Positions 36,050-46,439 of a stretch of DNA of 64,000 nt are shown here, piece after piece. The stretch is from contig NC_087178.1 of assembly GCF_035594125.1 (NCBI RefSeq), positions 8,997,501-9,061,500 of the forward strand, read 5' to 3'. Numbering within the stretch: position 1 is the first letter of the stretch; every line of letters starts with the position of its first letter. A model generated the notes under the pieces. It ran no database searches, had not been told where the DNA came from, and saw nothing but the letters and a program-made list of their open reading frames with translations. The DNA comes from Scylla paramamosain. Lineage: Eukaryota; Arthropoda; Malacostraca; Decapoda; Portunidae. The position numbers were made by a program, and so were the translations under genes.

Positions 36050-36990
36050 AATCAAACGCGCTGGCATCTATTCGCAATAAGCTCAAGGTCTTCCATGCGA
36101 ACGCTCGTAGCTTACGTAACAAATTTTCAGTCTTAAAGGAAATAGCGTTTTCAGAAAATTGCGATATAATCGGCGTAACAGCATCATGGTTAAATGTAGA
36201 AGTCAGGCAGTGTTTGAATGATATAAGATTCCCGGTTACACAACATTTTTTAAAAGTCAAGTACATAAAAATGAGAGGCGGCATCTTATTCTACATCAAA
36301 ACCAGTCTCAACCCAGTCCTATTATCAAGACCTCTTGTTGCAAATGTAGATGCTCTTTTTAGACTATAAAAAAATAATTACGGGACGAAACTAGCAATAG
36401 CTCTTATATAAGTACAGACCTCCAGTCCAAACAATCCAACCGACAGCGACATTTACGAAGAAATTAGCGAGATAAGTGACACACACGACGCAGTAATTCT
36501 TGGTGACTGATTTACTGGTGACGAAGGGCAGGCGAACCACTCACCTCGCACCACGGACACAATCTATATAATAACTTAAAGCTCACATATTCATTTTGTA
36601 TGAAACCCAACTCACTATAACCACGTGCTCGACCTCCTGCTTGCCAAAAAAGATGAATTAGTAGAAAATCTAAATGTCGGCGATGAGTTCAGTAATAGCG
36701 ACCCGCGCGCAATCACCTTCGTTATAAACATGGCTGACAAATCAAATAAAAGGAAAGAGAAAGTCCCTGGCTACAGAAAAGCAAACTTCTGTAAACTCAG
36801 ATCAGTGCTCAAACAAATCGAGTGGAGTCACATACGTACCACCACAGATGTTAATGCTCAATGAAAAATTTTCACTGATAAATATCTAAAAGCTGTGCAA
36901 GAATGTGTGCCTATGTAAAATCGTCGTTCCACTCAAAACGTTAAGCCTAAGTGGTGAAACAAACAAACTGCTGAATGCCTGCGCGCCAAG
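36050..36990 (+). pseudogene. LINE endonuclease (CR1-like element), interrupted
   Basis: Open segments encode an AP endonuclease: KLKVFHANARSLRNKFSVLK, then NCDIIGVTASWLN (normally T-E-S/T-W-L), GGILFYIKTSLNP, and a C-terminal YNHVLDLLLAKKDELVENL block with VPGYRKANF. Several stops and shifts occur between 36370 and 36600. The C-terminal linker reads to about 37005, where a family I LINE is inserted. The frame resumes with linker-like sequence at 39745. Confidence 0.75.
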
Positions 36991-37006
36991 AGGAACGGCC
37001 ATAAGA

Positions 37007-39743
37007 GCTCTCGTGCCCACGCTCTTGAATCTTCCGAGTTTTCCACCATCTGGCTACGACTACAGAGTCACTCTCATACTAAATTTATCTGTGCTGTATA
37101 CCTCTGTCCTAACTCCTCTGACTATAAGAAATTCTTTGACTACTTAACTTCCAAAGTGGAGCACATTCTGACCCTCTTCCCTTTTGCAGAGATCTCCATT
37201 CTTGGAGATTTCAATGTTCACCACCAGCTTTGGCTTTCCTCTTCCTTCACTGACCATCCTGGTGAACTAGCCTACAACTTTGCTATCCTCCATGACCTAG
37301 AGCAATTGGTGCAACACCCTACTCGCATTCCTGACCGTCTTGGAGATACGCCCAACATTCTTGACCTTTTCCTGACCTCTAATCCTTCTGCTTATGTTGT
37401 CACCCTTTCTTCTCCGTTGGGCTCCTCCGATCACAATCTCATATCTTTATCTTGTCCTATCACTCCAATCCCTTCTCAGGATCCCCCTAAGTGAAGGTGC
37501 CTCTGGCGTTTTGCCTCTGTTGGTTGGGGGGACCTGAGGAGGTATTTTGCTGATTTTCCTTGGAATGACTACTGCTTCCGTGTCAGAGACCCGTCTTTGT
37601 GTGCTGAGCGCATAACAGAGGTGATAGTGTCTGGCATGGAGGCGTACACTCCTCACTCTTTTTCTCATCCTAAACCTTCTAAACCTTGGTTTAACACAGC
37701 TTGTTCTCGTGCTATACATGATAGAGAGGTGGCCCACAAAAGGTACTTAAGCCTTCCATCACCAGAATCTCATGCACTTTATATTTCTGCCCGAAACCAT
37801 GCCAAGTCTGTTCTCCAACTAGCCAAAAACTCCTTCATTAACAGAAAATGTCAAAACCTTTCAAGATCTAACTCCCCTCATGATTTCTGGCATCTAGCCA
37901 AAAATATCTCCAATAACTTTGCTTCTTCTTCTTTCCCTCCTCTACTTCAACCAGATGGCACCACTGCTATCACATCTATTTCTAAAGCTGAACTCTTCAC
38001 TCAGACCTTTGCTAAAAACTCTACCTTGGACGATTCTGGGCTTGTTCCTCCCTCTCCTCCACCCTCTGACTACTTCATGCCACGTATTAAAATTCTTCGC
38101 AATGATGTTTTCCATGCCCTCGCTGGCCTAAACCCTCGGAAGGCTTATGGACCTGATGGGATCTCTCCTATTGTTCTCCGAAACTGTGCCTCCGTGCTTG
38201 CACCTTGCCTAGTCAAACTCTTTCAGCTCTGTCTGTCAACATCTACCTTTCCTTCTTGTTGGAAGTTTGCCTACATTCAACCTGTTCCTAAAAAAGGTGA
38301 CCGTTCTAATCCCTCAAACTACCGTCCTATTGCTTTAATTTCCTGCCTATCTAAAGTTTTTGAGTCTATCCTCAACAGGAAGATTCTTAAACATCTATCA
38401 CTTCACAACCTTCTATCTGATCGCCAGTATGGGTTCCGTCAAGGCCGCTCTACTGGTGATCTTCTGGGTTTCCTTACTGAGTCTTGGTCATCCTCTTTTA
38501 GAGATTTTGGTGAAACTTTTGCTGTTGCCTTGGACATATCAAAAGCTTTTGATAGAGTCTGGCACAAAGCTTTGATTTCCAAACTACCCCCCTACGGTTT
38601 CTATCCTTCTCTCTGTAACTTCATCTCAGGTTTCCTTTCTGACCGTTCTATTGCTGCTGTGGTAGACGGTCACTGTTCTTCTCCTAAATCTATTAACAGT
38701 GGTGTTCCTCAGGGTTCTGTCCTGTCACCAACTCTCTTCTTATTATTCATTAATGATCTTCTAAACCAAACTTCTTGTCCTATCCACTCCTACGCTGATG
38801 ATACCACCCTGCACTTCTCCACGTCTTTTCATAGACGTCCAACCCTTCAGGAGGTAAACATAGCACGCAGGGAAGCCACAGAACGCTTGACTTCTGATCT
38901 TTCTAAAATTTCTGATTGGAGCAGTGCAAACTTGGTATTGTTCAATGCCTCAAAAATTCAATTCCTCCATCTATCAACTCGACACAACCTTCCAGACAAC
39001 TATCCCCTCTTCTTCAATGACACTCAACTGTCCCCCTCTTCTACACTGAACATCCTCGGTCAGTCCTTTACTTATAATCTGAACTGGAAACTTCACATCT
39101 CATCTCTAGCTAAAACAGCTTCTATGAAGTTAGGTGTTCTGAGACGTCTCCGCCAGTTTTTCTCACCCCCCCAGCTGCTAACTCTGTACAAGGGCCTTAT
39201 CCGTCCATGTATGGAGTATGCTTCACATGTCTGGGGGGGTTCCACTCATACTACTCTTCTAGACAGGGTGGAATCAAAAGCTTTTCGTCTCATCAACTCC
39301 TCTCCTCTAACTGACTGTCTTCAGCCTCTCTCTCACCGCCGCAATGTTGCATATCTAGCTGTCTTCTACCGCTATTTTCATGCTAACTGCTCTTCTGATC
39401 TTGCTAACTGCATGCCTCCCCTCCTTCCGCGGCCTCGCTGCACAAGACTTTCTTCTTTCTCTCACCCCTATTCTGTCCACCTCTCTAACGCAAGAGTTAA
39501 CCAGTATTCTCAATCATTCATCCCTTTCTCTGGTAAACTCTGGAACTCCCTGCCTGCTTCTGTATTTCCACCTTTCTATGACTTGAATTCCTTCAAGAGG
39601 GAGGTTTCAAGACACTTATCCACCAATTTTTGACCACTGCCTTGACCCTTTTAAGGGACTGGCATTTCAGTGGGCATTTTTTTTATTGATTTTTGTTGCC
39701 CTTGGCCAGTGTCCTTACATAAAAAAAAAAAAAAAAAAAAAAG
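37007..39743 (+). mobile_element. Family I LINE, copy d (5'-truncated), inserted in a CR1-like LINE
   Basis: Plus-strand copy. Homology with the copy at 13049-15800 begins at GCTCTCGTGCCCACG. The 3' end carries the family's GGCCAGTGTCC block and a poly-A tail (39721-39743). It is highly similar to copy c. No convincing target duplication was found beside it. Upstream (to 37005) and downstream (from 39745) lie parts of another LINE, so it is a nested insertion. Confidence 0.92.
37010..39633 (+). pseudogene. LINE endonuclease C-terminus and reverse transcriptase, one nonsense codon
   Basis: The frame starts within the endonuclease ([31 protein letters not shown], and intact SDH near 37430). 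It is stopped by TGA at 37492-37494, where copy c has CGA (Arg). It then runs open to 39633: [13 protein letters not shown] with the motif A Asp intact, [20 protein letters not shown], a thumb block and the family C-terminus. The 678-codon segment starting at 37597 holds a complete RT with all catalytic Asp residues. One transition separates it from an open endonuclease-RT frame, though the element still lacks its 5' end. Confidence 0.88.
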
Positions 39744-39744
39744 A

Positions 39745-39912
39745 TAACGAACGTACTGGATTCTTACAGTTAAGACATGAAACAAAAAGGTTAATCAAAC
39801 GGAGCAAAAGGTCCGTTGCGAACCAAAGTAAGACGAATCCGAAGGTATTTTATAGTTTTATCAAGCAGAGGAGAATGATTACCTTGTAAGGTTAAGAAGC
39901 TTCCTTCAGAGT
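39745..39912 (+). pseudogene. CR1-like LINE linker, continuation after the inserted copy d
   Basis: The frame reads NERTGFLQLRHETKRLIKRS then NPKVFYSFIKQRR. This basic linker between endonuclease and reverse transcriptase is typical of decapod CR1/Jockey-like LINEs. It ends in a stop near 39886 and is followed by another insertion. Its partner further on is probably 45975-46435. Confidence 0.6.
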
Positions 39913-40095
39913 TGATTGACATTTTTTTTTTTTTTTTTTTGTGGGGATAGACAGTTGGGTGAAAGAGAGTTTAGCTAGTATAGCTAAGGAAGATGTAGTT
40001 AGGGTGAAAGGATGAAGTAAAGTAGAAGGTAGATAGGTGAGGGGCGATCCCCCTTGCTGGGTATTTATTTGTTTAATCACATATCAGTGTTATAC

Positions 40096-40279
40096 TATTT
40101 ATTTATTTATTTATTTTATTTATTTATTTATTTTTTTATTTTATCTTTTTTTATTTATTTATTTTTTTATCTCACGTGTGTTGTCTAATTTATGTTTTTC
40201 TTTGCAGGTTATTGGAATGCTCATATGCTGTACTCAGGTAAGTGTGGATTGAAAGGTAAGTAGGGTAAGTATTGTTTCT

Positions 40280-40330
<51 letters not shown>
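40096..40330. repeat. ATTT-rich tract and (TG)n in the LINE 3' UTR
   Basis: ATTT units at 40096-40185 and about 24 TG units at 40282-40330. Confidence 0.9.
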
Positions 40331-40334
<4 letters not shown>

Positions 40335-40439
40335 TCTCTATATGAATGTATGCGTTCGTGCGCGCCGATGCTTATGCATGTGCATGTGTGAGCCTAAGGA
40401 TGAGGCAGTGTGTTTGCGTGAGTATGCCTGTTGTGCTCG

Positions 40440-43181
40440 TGTAAAGTGGTGGTGGCTGATCTTTACTCAATTGTAAGTAGGGTTTTCTGAACCAGCTGTG
40501 TTCAGAGTGGTTTTCCTCAGAGGTAAGTGATCTGTAAAGTTCATCTTGTAGGTTGTTGACTAGTTTTTCTTTTATCTTACTTCCTCTGTTGTGTAAGGTG
40601 ATATTTATTGGGGATGTATTGGATATTTGGTGTAGTTCTTCTGTAGTCTTTGTGTAGGGGTAACGTTCTGCAGAGGCGAATCGAAGTGCTTGGTTCTGTA
40701 GTGTTTGTAATGATATGGTTGCTGATCTCGATATTGCGTTTAGTGGGTACGGTGGATAGGTGATAACTGGGAGGACACAGGCTTTTATGAGATGAGTTTT
40801 TATATTTGTGCTTAGTCCTTGGAATCGTCTGATAGTTGATAGTGTTGTTTTTGCCGTGTTTTTTATGTGTTTAATATGGATGTTTATTCCTCTAGTGTTG
40901 ATGTGCATTCCCAGAATTTTTCCTTTGTTTGAGTATGGAATATTTGTTCCGTTTATTGTTATGGGGTGTGTTTTATTTATTGAGAGAGGAATCACTGTGA
41001 ACTTAGAGGTATTTGTTTTTATTTTCCACTTATTTTCGAATTCGTTTATTTTTTGTGATTTCTCTTTCAATTTTCTTTGCCAGCATTTTTCTGGATCGTG
41101 TTGGTTGTGTAATTATCTGTGTTATGTCATCTGCATAAATTATGTTGGCGCAACCGTGTGATGGGGAAGGTATGTCGTGTGTGTATAGGGAGTAAAGCGT
41201 TGGAGAGATGGAACTTCCTTGAGGTACACCGCTTTTTATTTGGAATGTAGTTCCTTGATAGGTTTGTAAATTTATGCAGGCGTGTCTGTTGTCTAAGAAG
41301 TTGCAGAGAATTTTGGAAAGAACAATAGGAATATTCGAATTATGAATTTTATATTTTAGTCCTTCATGCTAGACCTTGTCAAACGCTTTTGATACATCAC
41401 GGAGGACTATACAACACTGTTGTTTGTTTCCTAATGCGTTTGCTATTTTTTCAGTTGTGACAGCGAGTGCGGTGTCTGTGCTCTTATTGGCTCTGAACCC
41501 ATGCTGTGCTGGTGGTAAGATGTTGTTATGCTCCAGGTAAGTTCTTAGTCTTTTGTTTATTATTTTTTCCAGTATTTTTTCCTGGTACTTCTAGCAGTGA
41601 AATTGGTCTGTAATTGTAGGGGTCTGTGGTTGCTTTGTTTGGTTTGGGTATTAATTTAATTAGTGCGGTTTTGAAGGCTTGAGGAAAGTAACCGGCTGAG
41701 TATGTATGGTTGAAGATTTCTGTGAGTTTTGTTAGGGCAGACTCCGGTAAGTTGGTGAGTATCGTTTTATTTATTTTGCTATGCCCTGGTGTATTGTTTT
41801 TGAAAGATTTTATAGTGGTGGTGATTTCTTGTAATGTAATTGTTGCTGTGGTGTATTCTTGGTTGTTTAGTCTGCTGAGATCCGAGGTGTGGTATGGGGA
41901 AATTAGGTCTCTGTTGGCTGTAATGTAGTTATTTATATTATTGTCTGTTTCTTGATGGAATAGTATGTTTTCTTCAGGTGTAATGGTGAATATATTTTCC
42001 CAGATGTTTCGGAATATTGTTTCTTTTTCTTTAATGTCATATATTTTTTGGTTATTGTGGTTTATGTAAGGTGAAGTGTTAATTTTGTTTTCCTTCAGTC
42101 TGTTTATTTTGCTCCAGAACTGCTTTGGGTCTTTGTATAGGTTTCTTAGCTGGTCTATAGAGTTTTCCCAATTCCTATTATGTTGAGCTTTGCATTCCAG
42201 CACTAAGTTTGTTTTGAGAGTGGAGTAGTACTTATATTTTTCGCGTTCCCAGCCAGTTATATTAGCTCGATGCAGGAGTTGTTTTATTGTATACTGTATG
42301 TTTTTTATTATTGGGTTTGTTATTGGGTGTTGAATAGTTTTTTGGTGTTTCATTGGGATGTATAATTTTATTGCGTTGAGGATCGTGTCATACCAGTGTC
42401 TGATGTGTGTATCTATTTCTACTTTGCTCAAGTTGTTGTTTGATGTAGGCTTCATCTGTTGGTCTATGTATGTTTGAAATGAATCCCAGTCAGCTGCCTT
42501 GTAATGGGGTCTTGGTGGTGACGGGATTCTTATTGGTAGTGTAGTGATGGTGAATATGGTGGGTAGGTGGTCCGAGGCAGTAGTTGGACCTTGTTTGACG
42601 GTGTAGTTATGGTATGTTTGAGAGTTTGCCAATATTATGTCTGGTGTTGTCTGTGTGTTGTGTGATATGTATGTGGGAAAGTTGGGTCCTACATGGGTAA
42701 GTTTGTTTCTGTTTATCAGCATTTCTAATCCTTTTCCTACTGTATTGGTGGAATGTGTACCTAAGCATGGGTGTTTGGCATTTAGGTCTCCTAGTATGTA
42801 TGTTGGTGTGTTGTTGGAAGCTAGGCGGTGGAAGTCCGTGATCGGTAGGTAGGGTCTGCGTGGTGGTAGGTATGTTGTTGCGATATTTATTGGTCCTGCG
42901 GTAGTTTCTATTGTGACTTGTAATATGTCGGTGTCAAATTCGTTGGTTATTTTGTGTTTTATGTTAGATTTCACTAGGATTGGACTTCCATCGTGTAGTT
43001 CACCTGATGAATTAATTGTGTGTGTGGTGTAATTGTGGATATGTATTGTTTTGTTGTTTCCGATTCCATGACTGTTTATTAATATGATGTCAGCGTTTAT
43101 TTCGTTATAGGTGTTGGTAAAATTGTGTCTGTTTGGGTGCCAATGAGCAACGTTGTGTTGTATGATTTTTAACGTGTCCAT
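40440..43181 (-). pseudogene. Jockey-type LINE ORF2: endonuclease and reverse transcriptase (three lesions)
   Basis: From the ATG at 43181: endonuclease start LKIIQHNVAHWHPNRHNF, the YILGDLNAKHPCLGTH block, DIILANS and intact SDHLP. A linker follows, then the RT fingers (KLIPKPNK, YNYRPISLLEVPGK). A one-base A insertion near 41580 shifts the frame, which continues with HGFRANKSTDTALAV, DVSKAFDKV, then TAG near 41370 replacing the usual Trp, SGVPQGSSISPTLYS, and intact YADD near 41125. A second extra A near 41058 shifts it again into the C-terminal domain. Both shifts are in A-runs and could be assembly errors. Confidence 0.85.
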
Positions 43182-43395
43182 TGTTGTTAGTGGTGTTGTT
43201 TAATGTGAAGGCCTTAACGTTTAACGGTGTTTGTTGTGTGTTGTGATTACTTTGAGGCGTGTCTGTGTCTGTGTCTGTGTTTAGTGGCTTTGTTGGGGGG
43301 TGGAGTGAGGTCTTGGTGCAGGCCGTTCCGTATTTTGTTGAACTGCGTGTCGTCTATTGTGCACCAACAGTTTGATAGGTCTATGTCGTTGTTTA

Positions 43396-44682
43396 TTAGA
43401 GTAGTATTTCTTGCTCGGTGTAGACTGGGTTTGTGTATCTAAATTTATATAGGCCGATGTCTATTCCTTGTCTGATACTTTTTAAGGTGAGTGTTGTGTC
43501 TTTTGGCCACCCTTCGCTTTTTTTTGTTATTATCTGGAGGCCGATTGCTCTACCCTTCATTTTTTCTAGTGGTGGCATATCCATTTCGTCTTCATTTGTG
43601 TCTTGCTCTTGATGGGTGGGTTGTGATGGGTTGTGAGTTCCCTGTGGGTGTGCGTTTTCAGTGTTTTGTGTGTTCTCTTCAGATGCTGGGGTTTGCACTT
43701 CCTTGGTAAGGTTCATTATTTGTTTTGAAGGGGGGTTATTGGGAAGAATGATTGGTGGAAGGTTATTAAGTTTAAGTGCTCTATTGAATTCATCGTTGTA
43801 TGTTCCCGGGTTTGTAGAATTTATTAGATGTGCATGCATTAAGCATGCCATCAACTTTGCAGCTGTTTCCTTTTCAATTGTGGGAGTAGATGCTGGTAGA
43901 TTGAGGGGTGCCATGCTCTTGTTGGCTGACGTGACATTGCTGTAGGTTTTAGTGCTGTTGTTATTTTTCAACTGTTGTCTTTTTTCTTCAAGTGCTTTTT
44001 TCCTTTGTGGGCATTTATTTGCAAGAGTCCTATGTTCTCCTTTGCAATTGATGCACTTTCTGATGTTGCTTGCGCTGCACTCCCTCCATGTATGGTCATT
44101 TGAGCTGCATTCGGAACATATCTTATATTCCTTAGGTTTGGGGCATTTTGAAGTAATGTGGTCTTCTATGGCGTAGCATTTGAGACATGTAGTGATGGGG
44201 ATGTATTCTTCTATTTTTATTGTGTGTGCAGGAATGCTCATGTGGAACCCAAGGATGCCTTTCTCTGTTGCTTTTTTTGCTGCTGTTGTTTCTTTAAAGG
44301 TAACTTTTAGTATTTTTGTTCTGGGAATCTTAAATATTGAGTCGATTCCTTCATTCATCCATGTGTTCTTTGTCAGTAGCTCTTCTTCAATTTCCTTTTC
44401 CGTGTGGTTGTAGATGTATTCATCGGTATTGAAAATTAGCACGGTCCTTTTTGCTTTTAACTCCGGTGGCAGGATTGGCAGGAACCTGTTGTTAGTGAGT
44501 TCTTGTTGGGTCTTTTGCTGGAAGATTTTATCAACTTCTTCGTCTGATCTCGTGAGGACGATGAAGCCATCTTGAACGGTGATGATCCTGGTTGCGTAGA
44601 TGATGTTTGCAGACAATATTCTCAGCAGGATGATTCTGTTGCCTTGAGTAGTGTCTTCACTCTTTATTTTCACGCGTGCCAT
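43396..44682 (-). CDS. LINE ORF1 (gag-like protein with three CCHC zinc knuckles)
   Basis: An open frame of 428 codons. I prefer the ATG at 44682 (MARVKIKSEDTTQ) over the longer upstream extension, because upstream codons translate UTR-like sequence. A mid-region PRE/RRM-like block (ILKVTFKETTAAKKA, GFHMSIPAHTIKIEEYIP) is followed by three zinc knuckles: CLKCYAIEDHITSKC, CSECSSNDHTWREC and CINCKGEHRTLANKC. A Lys-rich and then acidic C-terminal tail follows. ORF1 binds element RNA in a nucleoprotein particle (family knowledge). It ends about 215 bp before ORF2. Confidence 0.88.
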   Translation of the reverse strand: MARVKIKSEDTTQGNRIILLRILSANIIYATRIITVQDGFIVLTRSDEEVDKIFQQKTQQELTNNRFLPILPPELKAKRTVLIFNTDEYIYNHTEKEIEEELLTKNTWMNEGIDSIFKIPRTKILKVTFKETTAAKKATEKGILGFHMSIPAHTIKIEEYIPITTCLKCYAIEDHITSKCPKPKEYKICSECSSNDHTWRECSASNIRKCINCKGEHRTLANKCPQRKKALEEKRQQLKNNNSTKTYSNVTSANKSMAPLNLPASTPTIEKETAAKLMACLMHAHLINSTNPGTYNDEFNRALKLNNLPPIILPNNPPSKQIMNLTKEVQTPASEENTQNTENAHPQGTHNPSQPTHQEQDTNEDEMDMPPLEKMKGRAIGLQIITKKSEGWPKDTTLTLKSIRQGIDIGLYKFRYTNPVYTEQEILL

Positions 44683-45160
44683 TATCACATTTTTTTTTTT
44701 TCTGGGCTTAGGCCCAGTTGAAAGCTTAAGGTAAAGAGGAAGATATTCCGGGGTGGAGAGGTGAGTGAAATAATACCTACTTGGGACCAGGGCCCGACAC
44801 AAAAACACAGCTATGTAGTAGATAACTGGAAGGAGCCTGCCTAAGCAACCCCGTTTAGTGTTCCAGCCGCTAGCAGCTGACGTAAACACCCGGGGCTGCG
44901 CCTAATCCTATTAAAAGTTTGCCCGACCTTAATCACAGTGGCTTAAAGCAGCCATCTAATGGCCCCCCGCAAGCAAGCCTTGGGGTTCACCTTGACCACT
45001 GTGAGGACGCTAAGGGCGAAAAGAGAAAAAATAGTAGAAGTATCAAGTGCCTGGGCGGGACTCACCCGGAGGGAGTCCCCGGTACACAGGACTTTTCCAG
45101 GATCCACCAAGTGGGGATCCTCGTGGAGCAGGGCTGGAGTAATGGAGCCACGTAGACGAA

Positions 45161-45354
45161 GGTGTAACACAACGGAGGCCCGTGGCTTTGCCAGTCAACA
45201 CAGTCACGAAGGTACCAGTGCTTCCTAGCTCGGCGAGGTGAGGCAGGTCCGTGTGGTGGTGTAACACAACGGAGGTCCGTGGCCTTGCCAGTCAACACAG
45301 TCACGAAAGTACCAGTGCTTCCTAGCTCGGCGAGGTGGGGCAGGTCCGTGTGGT
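45161..45354. repeat. 97-bp tandem repeat in the LINE 5' UTR
   Basis: Bases 45161-45257 and 45258-45354 are two copies that differ at only a few positions, both starting GGTGTAACACAACGGAGG. They lie upstream of ORF1 on the minus strand, where internal promoter repeats occur in some LINEs. The promoter role is inferred. Confidence 0.9.
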
Positions 45355-45461
45355 TCGCCTGGCAGAGCAGTTCAAGCAGCGAGCGAATCGGCGAGCTGTT
45401 ACCAGGCTGGGATGTCTGTGACTGTGTGTGTGTCTCTGAAGTGAAGTCCTGTAATTGACAT

Positions 45462-45620
45462 TTTTTTTTTTTTTAGAAAAGAGGGGTGAAGAATAAGAGT
45501 TAGTATAGAAGAAGAATAAAGGTTAGAAAATACTGAAAGACAGTAGAAGAGAAAAGTTGGTGGGCTTACCACCTTGCTATTTTTTGGTTATTCTGATTGA
45601 TCAAATTTTCTGATTGTCTA
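45462..45620 (-). mobile_element. Short truncated copy of the same LINE 3' end
   Basis: A poly-T (45462-45474) is followed by about 125 bp that align, with divergence, to the 3' UTR at 39941-40075. Shared landmarks are a GGGTGAA/AGAGTT block, TTAGTATAG, AGTAGAAG and ACCACCTTGCT-like sequence. It is flanked by TAATTGACAT on both sides (45452-45461 and 45621-45630). Confidence 0.5.
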
Positions 45621-45630
45621 TAATTGACAT

Positions 45631-45665
45631 TCAGTTTCAGTTTCAGTTTATTAAAGAAAGTTACA
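45631..45665 (-). mobile_element. 35-bp insert resembling a LINE tail
   Basis: On the minus strand it reads as CTTTAATAAACTGAAACTGA-type sequence: AATAAA followed by (ACTGAA) units. TAATTGACAT flanks it on both sides (45621-45630 and 45666-45675). Confidence 0.4.
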
Positions 45666-45675
45666 TAATTGACAT

Positions 45676-45975
45676 TTATTGACGCGAGAAGGCTATATAG
45701 TAACATATGATCATAAACAAGAAAATATGAACATTGGTATACAAATACATAACGGTCTCAAGCCCAACTTTTCCTTTTCTTTATTAGAAATATTGTAAAA
45801 GGTGTTTCCTAGAACATATGATATTAAACATAGATGATTGTTTACCATTTATCATATAAACAGTAAATTATAGAAAATTTGTACATTTGTTTTTCTTAGT
45901 CACCCCTCGCGTCGCCTCAGTTTCTTTCTTTCTGCGGCGTGGCGCTAGGGCCTAAGGGTGACTAAAACAATGTTA
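45676..45975. other. AT-rich segment with a terminal hairpin
   Basis: No coding sense. TTAGTCACCC (45896-45905) and GGGTGACTAA (45956-45965) form a perfect 10-bp inverted repeat around a GC-rich loop. The CR1-like LINE frame resumes just to its right. Confidence 0.5.
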
Positions 45976-46435
45976 CAACCTCAAGTACTGGACCAATAAT
46001 TGACGAAAAAAAAAAAAAAAATGGAGATTTCACGAACGATGAAGAGCAAATAAGTAGGATTCTAAAAATAATATTTGCTTCATTATTTACAGCAGAAGAC
46101 CTCAGTGACATCCCTACGGTGCCAGCAGTCCAAATTACACACAACCCCAATCTGGATGGAAATCTAATCAACTCCCGCTGAATTCAGTTGAACCAGGAGT
46201 GCAAGGCGAAAGAAGCAGCAGCAGGTGACTACTCAAATAACTAGCAAATAAAATTGAACCCAAAAATATGTCTGACAAAATATTAAGAAAATCCTTGGCA
46301 GCAAAGCAAGGTTGGGTAACAAGGAGTATTAAAGAAGGCAATGAGCTAATAGACAGTGGTCAGTTAACCGTAGGTAAATTACAAAGAATTTAATGGAATC
46401 TTTAAGGGAAAAATGGAGTAGCTTCCAAAACTTCG
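45975..46435 (+). pseudogene. CR1-like LINE linker and RT start, separated by insertions
   Basis: The frame reads SSTGPIIDE, a run of Lys from an A-tract, then NGDFTNDEEQISRILKIIFA and SLFTAEDLSDIPTV. This is the segment that normally follows a KVFYSFIKQRR block, so I infer it continues the fragment at 39745-39912. It decays after 46180 with several stops and ends at about 46435 beside the Gypsy element. Confidence 0.6.
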
Positions 46436-46439
46436 ATCG

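Larger units (their letters stand above)
39923..45451 (-). mobile_element. Jockey-superfamily LINE, nearly full length (5.5 kb)
   Basis: Minus-strand element with 5' UTR (44683-45451), ORF1 (43396-44682), ORF2 (about 40440-43181), 3' UTR and poly-A tail (poly-T 39923-39940). It is flanked by TGATTGACAT (39913-39922) and TAATTGACAT (45452-45461), a plausible target duplication. The 3' UTR contains an ATTTATTT-rich stretch (40096-40185) and (TG)n (40282-40330). Lesions are few: two extra-A shifts and one nonsense codon in ORF2. Confidence 0.82.

Noticed and set aside
40208..40237. A 30-nt exon-like segment (TTTGCAG acceptor, CTCAG|GTAAGT donor) encoding VIGMLICCTQ
   Set aside because: It lies within what I infer to be the 3' UTR of the Jockey-type LINE, and no partner exon is near. 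Good splice sites alone are not enough.
43491..44413. Several hydrophobic plus-strand frames opposite LINE ORF1
   Set aside because: They are antisense shadows of the Lys/Asn/Thr-rich ORF1 on the minus strand.
45896..45965. The GTCACCC...GGGTGAC hairpin as a terminator or structured RNA
   Set aside because: Only one 10-bp stem with an irregular loop is present, with no transcript evidence; it may be an element edge.
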